Positions 11,086 to 21,896 of a stretch of 64,000 nt of DNA are shown in pieces. The DNA comes from Ulota crispa. Taxonomy: Eukaryota > Streptophyta > Bryopsida > Orthotrichales > Orthotrichaceae. The stretch is taken from contig OY987249.1 in NCBI GenBank assembly GCA_963920765.1, positions 250,501 to 314,500 of the forward strand. The letters run 5' to 3'. Position 1 is the stretch's first letter; each line of letters begins with the position of its first letter. Both the position numbers and the translations under genes were made by a program. The notes beneath the pieces were generated by a model. That model saw nothing but the letters and a program-made list of their open reading frames with translations. It searched no databases and was not told where the DNA came from.

Positions 11086-13160
11086 GGGCCGCTTTACATA
11101 TGGAGGCTGGGCCAACTTGGCTTGGGGCCGATTGCCTCAAATTTCAATCCACATTTTGCTTAAGGCTGGCCTCCACTACTAATTAAAATAAGATTATACT
11201 ATGGGCCAATTGTCTCATATGTAAAGGCCTTAGCCCCTAAAGGACCATTGTCTATTCAGGGGACAAATGGGATTTTGGGCATGTACCTATGGCTAAACTA
11301 CTTTGTGTGATTTTTTGAAACTTTTATTGAAGGTGAGGAATTCAAAGATCTAAGTGGGAATGTAATTTTTTCTTCATTCCAACATTTATTAAAGAAGTTA
11401 TGCATGAAGATATGGAAAATGCTGCTCCCTGGGCAACCAAAAACTTCTTTAAAATTTCCATTTTTTTCAAATGAAATCTAAAATAGGTTCTTTAGACTTA
11501 TATAGACATGGGGAGCTTTGAATCATTCAATTTTGATAGATGAGATGAAAGTTATGAGGAGTTTTTGTTTACGGGCAGTTCTAGATTCTCTACTCTAAAA
11601 CAAACTTTGAAGTCCTTTATTTTACTCAATTTTCAATATTTTGGAAAAAAGAAAAAACCAAAGGATGTAGATTGTTTATCACAACATTATCACCATTTGG
11701 ATTTGCATTTTTCATTTTAATAATTAAATTCTTAACAATTTAGTGATTTGACTCATTCTCTATTTCTTCTTACTTACTATTTTTTCCCATGTGTTGTATA
11801 GTTCCAATTGATTTGAAAATTCTCCCACACATACCTAATTTGGTCTTCTACATGGGAATAATAAACCTCAACTTTGTGTAGAGTAATTTTTTTGAACTAA
11901 AAGTGGTCAAAGCCTTCTGAAATTTTTGGGCAGCAACAATTAAATAATAATCCGCAATTTAGATGTAAATATCTCACTCATTTTTGTGTAGATTAAGCTG
12001 ACTTTTTTACCACATGTACCTCTTGAAGTCTATTGTAAGATCTTGTGGTTGAATTCTTATAAGAAATAAATTTCTTACCATTGTAGTTGCTTCTCCAAAA
12101 GTGGCAGTTTTCTATGTTTTTTGCTTAAAAATGGCTTGGTCCTTTTGGGGGTTAAGGCCAAGGAGTTGGGCCAATTCAATAAAGTTAAACCATCTTTACA
12201 CTAGAGGTGAGAAGTTGTGACAAAAATCTCTTATGGGCCATGGCTTGGTTTCAAAAAGCTAGCCTTTGGAGATAGTGGCTTTTTGTTGCAATGTAAAGTG
12301 AGAATAGGCCACAATATTTTTTAAATGAATGAATTTTTTTTATTTCTAATTTATTAAAATGAAACAATGACATGATGATAAACACCAAAAAAGTAGAGTT
12401 GGATAAAGGGGGACGTTGTCAAAATGTGCATGAACCCTAAACATGAGTTTGAAACAAATTCTTTGGTTTTTTGTTTACATTATCAAGGTATTTTATACCA
12501 ATTGCCTCCATTTATTTCCATTTTATCAACCACAAAGCATTTGCAATAATTTTTCCTATTAATTAGTTCTTCCAAAAATCAAGTTTTATGTAGATAGTAT
12601 CTAGCAAAATAAGTACTATGAATTATAGATCATTAAGAGTATCTTGCATAAAAGATGATAGAAAAAAAATCAACATATCAACATATGCAAGGTTTACATA
12701 AAGACTTCATGAGAAGCAGAGCAGGAAAAAATGGTTTGCAATTGATACAAAAGATACAAGTGTAGTGTTTTTATACACATAAGAACCAGTTAATAAACCT
12801 ATTTAGCAAGCTAAATACCCCATGCCCCTCCAAGCCCCCCCATGCCCCCCCATGTCCAAGGTATTACGGATTTGATTTGAGAAAAATATATACTCTATGG
12901 AAAAAACACAAAATTTTAATGAAACTTGACATTAGCCCCAAGGCCAAGAATTGGCCTCCCATTTTTGGTGCATCCAATTCAAAGAGCTCAAGCCATGTCA
13001 GATCTAGTCTTTGTTGAATAAAAGACTCATTCCACCAAATTGGCCTTGCCTCTAGTTGTAAAGGACTTGGGGTTGATTTCAACTTTTTGTCCAATCAAAA
13101 GTGAGGATTCTTGGCCTTCAACATAATGAACTGGCGTGATCCCCATATGTAAAGCGGCCC
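11086..13160. mobile_element. Harbinger-like element (C family), copy 2, with TTAA-type insertion
   Basis: Clean 18-bp inverted ends: GGGCCGCTTTACATATGG and CCATATGTAAAGCGGCCC. Flanks are AAA on the left and TAA on the right, consistent with a decayed TWA duplication. It is colinear with copy 1 (6916-8674) through sequences such as caacatatcaacatatgcaa. Without its inserted B element it is about 1153 bp. No transposase frame is present. Confidence 0.87.
11234..12151 (+). mobile_element. TTAA-type MITE, B family, with matching empty site
   Basis: Begins CCCCTAAAGGACCATTG and ends GGTCCTTTTGGGGG, 918 bp. The host C element reads aaaggcc-TTAG before it and TTAA-ggccaagg after it. C copy 1 at 7053-7070 reads aaaggccTTAAggccaagg without any insertion. 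This is a related empty site that defines the element boundaries and shows a TTAA duplication, with one base since mutated (TTAG). Confidence 0.95.
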
Positions 13161-13177
13161 TAAGTCTTAACCCTTAA

Positions 13178-13547
13178 CCCCTAAATGTTGAGGTGGACAA
13201 AAAATGTCCATAGGCTATGAAAAAAGATTTTGTGTTACCAAAATAAGTCACTTTTCATCTGATTTTTTTAGAAGTGATCATAAACACTTGGTTCATCATG
13301 GAAGGCAAAAAATTATCTCATTTGATACATTCATATTTTTAGGCAACCCAAATTGTGATAAGATTTAGAAACAAGATGTTAGGTCCCAAGCTGCCCTTCT
13401 TGCAATTTTCATAAAAGCACCATGCACTCTTGACACTTGCAACTTTAGGAAATAATTTTATAATTGTTGGACATTGCTAGGCATTGACATGAACAATACT
13501 TGTATTGTAGCCAGGCTGGTCACCGTGACCAGCCCGACATTTAAAGG
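13178..13547. mobile_element. TTAA-type MITE, F family, first of two in tandem
   Basis: TTAA at 13174-13177, then CCCCTAAATGTTGAGG; ends GACATTTAAAGG with TTAA at 13548-13551. About 370 bp. Just before it, TTAACCC occurs again at 13167-13173. Its interior (ttagaagtgatcataaacac and gatgttaggtcccaagctgc) is closely matched by the next element. Confidence 0.8.
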
Positions 13548-13551
13548 TTAA

Positions 13552-13908
13552 ATGCCAAGGCAAACATTTTCCATCCTTTGGTTGGGAAAAACAATTATGG
13601 AAAACAAAAAAAAGCAATTTTTTATTTGATTTTTTTTAGAAGTGATTATAAACACATGATCCATTGTGGAAGGTAAAAAAAACCTCACCAAATATACTCA
13701 TATTTTTAGGTAACCCATATTGTGAGAAGATTCAGAGACACGGTGTTAGGTCCCATGTTGCCCTACTTGCAATTTTCACAAGGTCAACATGTACTATTGA
13801 CTCTTCCTACATTTGGCAATTTCCACACCAAAGAAACCATTGAAATCATTGTACTATAGAAATTACTATAGCTGGGCTGATTGTGGTAACCAACTTGACA
13901 TTTAAGGG
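13552..13908. mobile_element. TTAA-type MITE, F family, second of two in tandem
   Basis: Direct neighbour of the previous element and in the same orientation. The TTAA at 13548-13551 serves as the right flank of the first and left flank of the second. Its right end GACATTTAAGGG is followed by TTAA at 13909-13912. Its left end has lost the CCCC motif. About 357 bp, no coding capacity. Confidence 0.75.
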
Positions 13909-14314
13909 TTAAAAAGAAATGGAAAACATACTTGATATGTTGGGCTTCTCTCTTCTAAGAATGACTTTCATAGAAACCAACACCCTCAAAAAAAACATTT
14001 AAAGGTTGCCATTTTTGTCAATGCATATTGGGCCAAATGCAAAATAAGCGCAAGTTTAAAATGTTGAATTTAGGGTATAATGTATGTCTGACTTTCATCA
14101 ATGTTGAATTTAGGGTATAATGTGTGTATAACTCTCATCATTACATTTACTAATCTTTATAGTAGTTATTTTGGTATGGAAATATATGTTTTTCTTTCAC
14201 TTGATTGTTACATGTATAAATACTGTTATTTTAAATCTTTCTAATAACTCCTCATAGGACTTTTCTTATCATTGTTTGTATGTTTATTTCATCATGATGA
14301 TAATTCCACATTAA

Positions 14315-14540
14315 CCCTTAAACAATTATAGGGCATAGTATATACGCTGATGTATAATTGTCATTTGCTATCAAGAATAAATTTTAATTTGGGATCTCAA
14401 GTAGCTCACTAGAACCGCATTGATCTATTCTCCAACTTCTTTGTTGGTTTCAAATGTAATAGAGGTGTGGATCAATTCCAAATACAAGAAAAATACCCCA
14501 TATTATATTGGTCGTAAAGGGCTTTTTGGTCCTTTAAGGG
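14315..14540 (+). mobile_element. TTAA-type MITE, A family (226 bp)
   Basis: TTAA at 14311-14314 and 14541-14544. Ends CCCTTAAACAATTATAGGGC and GGTCCTTTAAGGG. The same short element occurs at 18969-19195, in reverse at 51562-51794, and as a fragment at 50398-50446. Confidence 0.9.
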
Positions 14541-14544
14541 TTAA

Positions 14545-15036
14545 GTTTGTTGTTTATGGCCTTTTTGATCTCTCATCACACTTCCAGTACGGTCTTTGAT
14601 GAAAAGTTTGCCAACTATTTGTAATGTTAAGTTCTTTTTAACCATAATTTAATTTTAAAGAGAAATTTATTACAAAAATGTGTTTTCTATTCTGGTCAGT
14701 AACTAGCATGTAACATTAGCTAAGTCAAAATTCTTGACTTTACAAGAATAGAACAACCCAATACTCAACAAGAGTGGTTTAATCTTAAACTTTGTCTTTT
14801 TATAATAATAATAGTAGTCAATGACATGTAGCTCCATACAAGAGTATCTCATTGTTTTTGATTTTTTGATTTTTTGATTTTTGCTTCGTAGTCAATTTAG
14901 TCTGCATCAATTTATCGTGTTTCAATAGCAGCAATAATTTGAGTCTCTTAAGCAAGAAATATGTTCAAGTTGAATTCCCTTTGAATAAGAGTTGGTGTAT
15001 TGATTTTTTCTAAAAACAATATTGTTTGTAAACCTA
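14545..15036. other. Spacer, nothing recognised
   Basis: AT-rich, includes a short tttttgatttttgatt run near 14858-14882. No coding or transposon signal seen. Confidence 0.5.
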
Positions 15037-15040
15037 TTAA

Positions 15041-15963
15041 TCCCTAAAGGACCAAGTGTCTATTCAACAGACAAATGGGATTTTGGGCATGTACCTATGG
15101 CCAAACTACTTTGCATGATTTTTTGAAACTTTTATTGAAGATGGGGAATTCAAAGATCTACGTGGGCATCTAATTTTTATTCCAATTGATGCCTGTGAGA
15201 AAAAGTTATGCCCAAATAAGCACAAAATTGGGGACTCCGGGCAGCAAAAAAATTCTTATAAAAACTTGAAAAAAAATTTTCTCATAGATTATATCTTTGT
15301 CTACATCCACAGCTTTGATTCATTCCATTTGGACTAGATATGAGAAAGTTAAGGACAATCTTGTTTTTTGGGCAGTTCAAGCATCTTCTTGAAAAAATAA
15401 CTTATAAACTTCATTTTTGAATGCAATTTTAACATTTTTTCAAAAGAAATTGTTGGAGAGGGTGAAGTTTGCTTTTTGGAACAACCTCACCATTGGGATC
15501 ATTGCATTTCAATTCCATTGCAGGGTTATTAGCAATTTAAGTTTTTGTTCAATCTCATACCTTCTTGTGCCTAATGTTTTTTTTTAAAGAATGAAAATTA
15601 ATGATTTATTTATTTATTTATTTATTTATTTATTTCCCAAGATTACCAACTCAACTTCCCACCATGCAAAAATAGAATTCCAAACTCTATGTTGCAAAAA
15701 TTTTAAGTTAAAAAAGTTCAAAATTAAATAATCTAGTCATGCAAGGTGCAAAAAAAGTTGTTTTTTGCTTTTTAAATGCAAAATTTTTCCAATCTATGCA
15801 ATCAAAGTTATTGAGTTTTGTATGACACATTCCTATAGTAGTCTAGTACAAGATCCTACGGTTAAATACGCAAAAAGATTGATTTTCATACATTTTTACT
15901 CTTTGCCATAGAGGTGGTAGTTTTAAGTGTCTTTTGACAAAATAAAGGCCATGGTTTTAGGGG
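15041..15963 (+). mobile_element. TTAA-type MITE, B2 subfamily
   Basis: TTAA at 15037-15040 and 15964-15967. Begins TCCCTAAAGGACC and ends CATGGTTTTAGGG. Interior (caaaaagttatgcccaaata type sequence, and a right part shared with 27819 and 34449) defines a second B subfamily that shares ends with the first but differs inside. A TTTA microsatellite lies at about 15601-15637. Confidence 0.88.
15601..15637. repeat. TTTA tetranucleotide microsatellite
   Basis: About eight units of ttta/attt inside the B2 element. Confidence 0.95.
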
Positions 15964-16162
15964 TTAAGCACTCTATATATATGCTTAGTTTAACTTCTCA
16001 TTGCCTAAGTGGACAAAATTTCCCCATTTTTTGTGTATTTTGAGATTTATTGGAGATAAAGGGTTAACAACAAATCATGCTTTTATTTGAGTTGTTGGAT
16101 AGACCACAAGTAGTGAAGTGTATGATTGTTGAAGAGTTGACCAAGAGGCATATGTACATTAA

Positions 16163-16806
16163 CCCCTAAATGCCCAAGCAACCAGATTTGAGTCTTTACA
16201 AAACTTTGAAGATGAGTAAAACCTTATCAAATCATTATTTTCAGTATTTTTTTTCAAAATAAGTTTGTTTTGAAGTTTATTTTCAACATCAAAAATCTAA
16301 TTTTGACAATGAAAGTTGATGATTTTTCTACTCAATATTTTGTACAAGGGTGTCCACTGCAATCTTGAGTTTTCTAGTGTAGGAAGATCTTGAAAATGAG
16401 CCTTAAATACACTAGAGCTTGGAGAAAAATCCACATTAGAAATCCATTTAAAAAAAATGTAGGAGTAGCTTTTAAAAATTGTAAATTGATTAGAGTTAGA
16501 CATGTAATGACCTTAAAACTCATATTATTTTAGTGACCAACTTTTCAGATTTGACATGTGAAATGAGGATTAGAAAGCTTTAAGTCACTTTTGGACTTTT
16601 AACACCCTCATGTTCAAACGTTATAATCTTTCAAACTATAAGTGATATTGATGTGTTTTCTTTTTCCATGTACTCTCTAACATGTTTAGTTTAAATTTAT
16701 ATGGTTACAATTGAAAAAAACTTGATGAAATTTATGAAAAGGTTGATTGATTGTCCAATTTCATGGAAAATCCAAGAATCCCAGATAGGGCTTGGGCATT
16801 TAGGGG
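16163..16806. mobile_element. TTAA-type MITE, E family, perfect ends
   Basis: TTAA at 16159-16162 and 16807-16810. The ends CCCCTAAATGCCCAAG and CTTGGGCATTTAGGGG are exact reverse complements; with TTAA included the palindrome is 20 bp. 644 bp, interior unlike the other families, no credible gene (frame 16297-16503 is a chance frame). The intact ends suggest a fairly young insertion. Confidence 0.92.
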
Positions 16807-16852
16807 TTAATTCTCAATTTGGTGATTGGCATGGCTGAAAACTAGTTTATAA

Positions 16853-18558
16853 GAGCGTCTCTACCGGTTGGCCGGTGGAATGACATGCCATATGGCTCAA
16901 CCTAGCCCCTTCCTGGAGAACCGGCTTGTTATATAATTCCCATGTTTACCAGATTGAGTTTAAGAGGATGCATTACAAGATTTGGAATTAAAAGCTATGC
17001 CAAAAATAGTTGCAAATTTTGGATGCTACAACAGTGTCTAGGGAGAACCGAGTTTTAGTTACAAGTCAACCAACTTTTTTTGAGGATTGCCAAAATAAAA
17101 TGAAAGTTGGCGGATTTGCTTCTAGCCATAAAAGCATGGCTTTAGGAAATCAACCGAGTTACAATTTCATCTTTAGGAGATTTAGCTAAACGTGCGCTTG
17201 TAGATGAGGAAATGAGCCAGATGAAATTTGAAACTATGGGAAATCAACCTATGAACTTTTCCATGATAAGGAAAATTTCTGGCCTTCTAAACAAGAACCA
17301 AATGTTGTTTTATTTCACAAGCAGTTATAAGGTGGTAAAAGTTCAAAAATTTTAAAAACAAGAAACATGGGTGAGGTGGCCATGTGGGTGAGTGGGTGTG
17401 GGTGAGTAAATGAGAGGGTGAGTGGGTGTGGTGAGTAAATGAGAGGGTGAGTGGGTGTGGTGAGTAAATGAGAGGGTGAGTGGGTGTGGTGAGTAAATGA
17501 GAGGGTGAGTGGGTGTGGTGAGTAAATGAGAGGGTGAGTGGGTGTGGTGAGTAAATGAGAGGGTGAGTGGGTGTGGTGAGTAAATGAGAGGGTGAGTGGG
17601 TGTGGTGAGTAAATGAGAGGGTGAGTGGGTGTGGTGAGTAAATGAGAGGGTGAGTGGGTGTGGTGAGTAAATGAGAGGGTGAGTGGGTGTGGGTGAGTAA
17701 ATGAGAGGGTGAGAGGGTGAGTGGGTGATGGATAACGGGATAAACTGTGCACTTGATGGTTAATGGGATAAATGGTGCACTTGGTGCACCAATCCTTGGA
17801 GGAAACATGGTGCTCAATTGCAAGATGGTGGGACTTGACCTAGTTCAAATCCAGCCAAAGATATTTAAGTAACAAAAGTCAACAATAAATCCTTTTAAAG
17901 TATAAAAAAGTGTGCATTGGTTGGGGGTAACTTGACAAGTTTTTGATGTCTTGGTCATTGTCTTGCTTTGCTATCCCATGCACATGGTAAGTAAAAGATT
18001 GATTTGTTTGCAGCATTTGTAAGATAAAAATATCCAATATAGTACATTAAAGTTTAGATTTCAACCAAACTATTTTCCTAAACTTAGGAAATCAACCGAG
18101 TGAAAAAGAAAACAAAGGTTATTGCTCGACCAAAAAATACATGTCTAGGCCATGACCGATTTTCAAAAAAACCGAGTATATAAGAGAAAACTAGGAAATG
18201 TACTGAGTTTTTTTAAAAACCTCCCCAGACACTGGCTTCAAGCATCTTTGCCATGGCAACATGGGATGCTCTAGGCATCTTTGCAGCAATAGCATGGGCA
18301 AGTTAGTAGTTTAAACTTTTGAGAATTGATGGCAAATAAATTGGGGCCTCACCAACCATCAAGGTAATAAATAAAAGTGTCAGAGCCATGATTCAAGCAC
18401 GCTACAAATGAAAATTACCACGGCAATTGAGAGTGCCCTTCTTTGGAGCGGCTGGGCAAAAATTTGTCATCACCGTGTCAACCCTGGACACTCTAAAATC
18501 AGAAACTACCCTAAGGCCACGATAAATCACAGGCTGGAGCCAACCGGTGGAGATGCTC
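16853..18558. mobile_element. Harbinger-like non-autonomous element carrying a minisatellite
   Basis: Ends GAGCGTCTCTACCGGTTGGC and GCCAACCGGTGGAGATGCTC, flanked by TAA at 16850-16852 and 18559-18561. Such ends with a TWA duplication fit PIF/Harbinger. 1706 bp. Contains a 29-bp minisatellite and several copies of a phrase like gaaatcaaccgagt (near 17148 and 18088). No transposase domain. Confidence 0.82.
17391..17720. repeat. 29-bp minisatellite, about 11 units
   Basis: Unit gagagggtgagtgggtgtgg plus tgagtaaat, nearly identical over about 11 copies, with a slightly longer variant (gggtgag) at both edges. Since 29 is not a multiple of 3, the reading frame rotates and repeats every 87 bp. This explains the two overlapping minus-strand open frames (17287-17823 and 17315-17752), rich in Thr, His, Pro, Ser and Leu, which are not genes. 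Confidence 0.95.
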
Positions 18559-18968
18559 TAACACACAAGTTTTTGTAGAGTTGAGGCTGTGTTTTATCCT
18601 TACATTTCATAGAAGAAAGATACAAACTATGACAAAAGAAAGAAAAGAATAAAATAACATTTTGAAAAACAAAAATCTGTTGATGTGACATAAATTTTTA
18701 ATATTATAAGAAGTACAATCCCACCAAGAAATACTAGTAAAAGAGCACTATTTGGTTGCATTTGCCATCTACCATGTCTCCCTACTTTGTTACACACAAT
18801 GGCTCATAAAGAGTTTTCCACGTGATCTCAAATAATTATAACATTAACATTTTTACATTACATAATAAGATTGTAAAGTATTAAAGCATGTATTGAATGG
18901 TTCTAAAACCTTTGGAGGCAACATAGAGGTGCATAATTACGTGGAATGCTTTTACATCACATGTTTAA

Positions 18969-19195
18969 CTCTTAAACAACTACAGGGCATAGTATATACG
19001 TTGACATATAATTGTCATTGGTTACCAATATATATATTTTAATTTGGGATTTCAAGTAGCCCACTAGGATTGCATTGATCTATTCTCCAACTTCTTTGTT
19101 GGTTTCAAATGTAATAGAGGTGTGGATCCATTCCAAATACAAGAAAAATGCCCCAAATTGTAATGGCCGCAAAGGGCCTCTCAATCGTTTAAGGG
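18969..19195 (+). mobile_element. TTAA-type MITE, A family (227 bp)
   Basis: TTAA at 18965-18968 and 19196-19199. Starts CTCTTAAACAACTACAGGGC and ends CAATCGTTTAAGGG. Closely matches the copy at 14315-14540. Its right TTAA is shared with the next element. Confidence 0.9.
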
Positions 19196-19199
19196 TTAA

Positions 19200-19423
19200 C
19201 CTCTGAGCTCCCGGAGTTGTTTTAGGGCTTAGGAGAAAATGGGCAATTTAATGACCACCACAGCTTGAAAAATTACATTTAGAAATAGTGGCCATAGGAT
19301 TTGAAAAAAGACTACTTTCTTTGCTAATGGGGACTAGACATGACTTCTTTCACGAATCAAGAAAAAAAGTGAAATCAACTTGGGATCCCAACGACAGGAT
19401 CCAGTCGCTGAAGCGCTTAGGGG
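19200..19423. mobile_element. TTAA-type MITE, J family, abutting the A element
   Basis: Starts CCTCTGAGCTCCCGG directly after the shared TTAA and ends GAAGCGCTTAGGGG before TTAA at 19424-19427. 224 bp, interior different from A. Lies about 0.5 kb upstream of the inferred MO25 transcript. Confidence 0.72.
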
Positions 19424-19427
19424 TTAA

Positions 19428-19912
19428 ACAGAACACCAAGATCTTCCAAAAAATAAAGCACCATCAAAATGTACGATTTCGATTTGTCTAAAAGTAAGAA
19501 ATAAGTTGCAAGTACAACTTTGACTGGATTGGTACTTTTGGAGTGCAAGGGAGCGTAAATGCACAGCAGTGGGTGCTGGGTAGTTCTGCTTGAGTGGAGG
19601 TAGGTCAACAATAATAGCATCCGCGTAGATGAATGAAAGAAAGTTGTCATCCGGCTCCATCACCCGGGTACGCTCCTTTCAAGGCTCGTCAGGACAGGAA
19701 GTGAGCTTGGGGAGTTCTCTAGTTTGCTCTGCTACAGCTACGATTTATTGCTCGTCTCTCGCTCGTCTCGCTCGCTCGCTCGCTCACTCGCAAGGCCGGC
19801 GCGTGCTCTGCCTCTCCAAACGTCCCAAACACTTTGATTGTGCTCGTGCTGACCGTAGCTTTGCCGTCTGCGATTCATTCCTGGGATTTTGCGCTCTCTC
19901 CGCTCGTCTCAG
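19428..19912 (+). promoter_or_regulatory. MO25 promoter region and 5' UTR exon
   Basis: Composition becomes GC-richer here, with a pyrimidine-rich stretch of repeated gctc/ctcg units near 19745-19790. The non-coding first exon ends at 19912, judged from the donor cgtctcag|gtgagc. The transcription start is not defined; no convincing TATA box is seen. Small open frames here are chance frames in the leader. Confidence 0.55.
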
Positions 19913-20848
19913 GTGAGCCGCTATTCCGTCCTTTTGGTTTTACTGCTTTTTATTCGTTGTTGTTTTTTTTTTTTTTTTTTTTTGCACGAGCTGATCGAGC
20001 GCCACGGTCTGCACCTTGTATTGTTCACGCGCGAGGAAACGACGCTTCTTTTAACAAGCCGAGCTCCTGCTTTCTGCTGTGTGGAGAGCTGTCAGAGCGC
20101 CAGGGTTGGTTTCCTAGTTCGCATCGTAGTCGTTGTCTTTCAGCTCAGTCATCGATGCTCGCCGTGCTGGTGGCGCCGTTTGCGAGATTTCTATGGTCAC
20201 CATGTTTTTACTACGTGTTACATTGTAGGGATCCAATTGGATTGGGAGCGAGGAATGTCATGTTTCAGGTCTTGAGCAATTGTACTCGCTTGATTAGGGT
20301 TCCGTGAGGCTTTTTGATTTGTGGTACGATTACGCGTTTTCTGAATAGTTCTAGATTGCTGCTCGTTTCTGCTGCCAAAGGTAGGGGGTGGAGCTCCGGT
20401 ATAGTTGCAAACTCCAGGTTTTGCCCTTCTCTTAGGTTTAAGTTGTCATTCCTCCTCTCCGTTTCATTCCCTGAGGCAAGATACTCGTTACGAGGTTCTC
20501 TCTTTTTCACGGATCACTGATTTTCGGTCAGGAAAACTTCTCACGGAGACTGGCTCGGTTCCTTGCTCTCGAGCTCTGTTTGCTTTTTGAGATTAACGTA
20601 AGAGAATCACGACGTGGATACCCAGACGTTGTGACATAGTTTCAGCTGGTATCCACGGTGGGAATATGCTCACTGAGCTGTTGTAGGGTTGGCTTTGTGA
20701 TTGAGGGAATTGACGTAGTGCGCAAGAGGAATGCTGTTGAGGGATGGAATTTCAACAGCGTCCTCTTGAGCATGCTGATGTTGTTGAATGAGCACGTGAG
20801 AGGAGATTTGAGCTGAATGCTCTGTTTGAATATTCTGTTTCATTCTAG
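19913..20848 (+). other. Predicted 5' UTR intron of MO25
   Basis: Donor ag|gtgagccg at 19913 and acceptor tttcattctag at 20848 bracket 936 bp. Exon 2 then holds 31 bases of leader before the ATG. Includes a poly(T) run of about 22 at 19963-19984. Long leader introns are common in plant housekeeping genes. Inferred from splice signals only. Confidence 0.6.
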
Positions 20849-20879
20849 GATGCAACACGCGCAATAAAGGGGGGACACC

Positions 20880-21896
20880 ATGAAGGGCTTGTTTAAGGAG
20901 AAGAAGCGCACGATACCGGAACTGGTGCGGTTGACGAGAGAGTTGCTGTTGTCGCTCAATGCCGCACGCGATCCGAAGCGCGAGGAGAAGATGGTGGATT
21001 TGGGCAAGAATATCCGGGATTTGAAAATTGTGTTATATGGGAATAGTGAGGCGGAGCCCGTACCGGAGGCGTGTGCGCAGCTGACACAGGAGATGTTCCG
21101 CGAGGATGCCATGCGGTTGTTGATACAGAGTTTGCCGAAACTGGACTTGGAGGTGCGGAAGGATGTCACGCAGGTGGTGGCTAATTTGCAGCGGCAGCAG
21201 GTTCAGTCGCGGTTGATTGCCGCCGACTATTTGGACAAGAACAAGGACCTTCTGGATCTTCTTGTTGCAGGGTACGACAAGCCGGATTTGGCTTTGCATT
21301 ACGGCGCCATGCTGCGCGAGTGCATTCGGCACCAAAGTATTGCGCGTTATGTATTGGAGTCGAAGCAGAATTTGCTCAAGTTTTTCAAATATATAGAGTT
21401 GCCTAATTTCGAAGTTGCCTCTGATGCGGTTGCTACTTTCAAGGAGCTCTTGACGAGACATAAGTCCACGGTCGCGGACTACCTCAACAAGAACTACGAC
21501 TGGTTTTTCTCGGAATATAATACTAAGCTGTTAGCCTCTCCAAACTATATTACGAGACGGCAGATGGTGAAGTTGTTGGGAGACATCCTGTTGGATCGTT
21601 CCAATGTGAATGTGATGATGCGGTATGTCAGTTCTAAGGAGAACATGTGTATTCTTATGAACCTGCTCAAGGACTCGAGCAAGAGCATCCAGATTGAAGC
21701 CTTTCATGTTTTCAAGGTGTTTGTTGCCAATGAAAACAAGCCTCCCGAGATCGTCAACATCTTGGTGGCTAATCGAAGTAAGTTTCTTCGGTTCTTTAGT
21801 GACTTCAAGAGCGAGAAGGAGGATGCGCAATTCGACCAAGACAAGGCTCAAGTCGTGAAAGAGATCTCCAGTTTGGAACTGAGGGACCAGCATTAG
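20880..21896 (+). CDS. MO25: MO25-like protein (CAB39 family scaffold)
   Basis: A 338-residue protein in one uninterrupted exon, the full length expected for MO25/CAB39 (about 340). MO25 is an armadillo/HEAT-like helical scaffold that binds STRAD pseudokinase and activates STE20/GCK-type kinases in the cytoplasm; in plants and fungi it is tied to cell polarity and division. Family landmarks include [20 protein letters not shown] (about 140-159), the [20 protein letters not shown] segment (about 173-192), the [17 protein letters not shown] block and [20 protein letters not shown] near the C-terminus. The ATG lies in a good context (acaccATGa), and the start MKGLFKEKK replaces the usual MSFSFFK-type start. 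The intron-free coding exon is unusual; angiosperm MO25 genes normally have introns. Codon use is GC-richer than the flanks. Intact, no sign of decay. Confidence 0.96.
   Translation: MKGLFKEKKRTIPELVRLTRELLLSLNAARDPKREEKMVDLGKNIRDLKIVLYGNSEAEPVPEACAQLTQEMFREDAMRLLIQSLPKLDLEVRKDVTQVVANLQRQQVQSRLIAADYLDKNKDLLDLLVAGYDKPDLALHYGAMLRECIRHQSIARYVLESKQNLLKFFKYIELPNFEVASDAVATFKELLTRHKSTVADYLNKNYDWFFSEYNTKLLASPNYITRRQMVKLLGDILLDRSNVNVMMRYVSSKENMCILMNLLKDSSKSIQIEAFHVFKVFVANENKPPEIVNILVANRSKFLRFFSDFKSEKEDAQFDQDKAQVVKEISSLELRDQH

Noticed and set aside
13167..13190. Telomere-like CCCTAAA / TTAACCC motifs scattered in the window
   Set aside because: They occur singly at element ends beside TTAA, not as tandem (CCCTAAA)n arrays; they are transposon termini.
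17391..17720. CRISPR-like regular repeat
   Set aside because: Units are contiguous with no spacers, and the DNA is plant nuclear.
17287..17823. His/Pro/Thr-rich 145- and 178-codon frames
   Set aside because: Both arise from the 29-bp repeat rotating through the frames; no domain or start context.
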